Assembly (NCBI GenBank): GCA_964416175.1
Contig: CAYQDF010000165.1
Coordinates: 1 to 6,078, forward strand
Direction of reading: 5' to 3'
Source of the DNA: CAYQDF01 sp964416175
GTDB taxonomy: Bacteria; Chloroflexota; Anaerolineae; Anaerolineales; UBA4823
Length of the DNA stretch: 6,078 nt
Made by a program: the position numbers and the translations under genes
Notes under the pieces: generated by a model
Told to the model about the DNA's origin: nothing
The model's input: the letters and a program-made list of their open reading frames with translations, nothing else
Databases searched by the model: none
Part shown: positions 6,033 to 6,078 of the stretch, in pieces
Layout of the letters: the number at the start of each line of letters is the position of its first letter
Position numbering within the stretch: the first letter of the stretch is position 1

Positions 6033-6078
6033 CATCTCATGATTTTTGAGATAGCTTGTAATAAAAATCCGTCGCAAT

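Larger units (their letters stand above)
5916..6078. mobile_element. Probable insertion-sequence end (partial, continues past window)
   Basis: TAGGACTTACGCA at 5916-5928 resembles, from memory, the terminal inverted repeats of several DDE-transposase insertion sequences found in cyanobacteria and Chloroflexota. From here rightward the sequence changes character: two nested inverted repeats (5925-5956 and 5994-6032), AT-rich stretches and no match to the operon. On the minus strand the last 42 bases before a TGA at 6039-6037 could be the end of a transposase reading frame, but all three minus frames are open at the edge, so no frame can be chosen. The other end and any target duplication lie outside the window. 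It could instead be a MITE or an element relic. Confidence 0.45.

Noticed and set aside
1..6078. tRNA, rRNA genes or a CRISPR array
   Set aside because: No regularly spaced direct repeats and no tRNA or rRNA signatures seen by eye; nearly all of the window is protein coding on the minus strand.

Overview
The window reads as part of a bacterial cell-surface glycan operon, flanked on its right side by what looks like the end of a mobile element. The DNA is fairly GC-rich. All five recognisable genes lie on the minus strand, packed tightly, and are read from right to left. The lineage cannot be settled from the sequence. FemAB-type aminoacyltransferases beside polyprenol-phosphate glycan genes suggest a bacterium with a peptidoglycan-like wall. 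Chloroflexota (Anaerolineae-like) is my best guess, at low confidence.

Layout in the direction of transcription (high to low coordinates): (1) 5916-6078, a probable insertion-sequence end with a near-perfect 18-bp-arm hairpin. (2) 5698-5914, a leader with a candidate promoter right beside the element boundary and some inverted repeats. (3) 4702-5697, an ExoA-like family 2 glycosyltransferase with a C-terminal membrane region. (4) 3220-4656 (or 4662), a polyprenyl-phosphate sugar phosphotransferase that starts glycan assembly on the lipid carrier. (5) 1337-3223, a membrane-bound PglF/WbpM/CapD-type nucleotide-sugar 4,6-dehydratase, overlapping the previous gene by 4 bp. (6) 247-1278, a FemAB-family aminoacyltransferase. 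(7) 1-254, the first 84 codons of a second FemAB-family protein, GTG-started, overlapping the first by 8 bp and running off the left edge.

Together the genes suggest this pathway. The dehydratase makes a 4-keto-6-deoxy amino-sugar nucleotide. The phosphotransferase loads a sugar phosphate onto the polyprenol carrier at the inner membrane face. The glycosyltransferase extends the chain. The FemAB pair adds amino acids from aminoacyl-tRNA, either to lipid-linked peptidoglycan precursor or, more speculatively, to the glycan itself. No aminotransferase, flippase, polymerase or chain-length regulator is in the window, so the cluster almost certainly continues to the left.

The most interesting points are the tandem, diverged FemAB pair inside a glycan-initiation operon, the same membrane-plus-Rossmann front half in two adjacent enzymes of different function, and the structured mobile-element end just upstream of the operon promoter.
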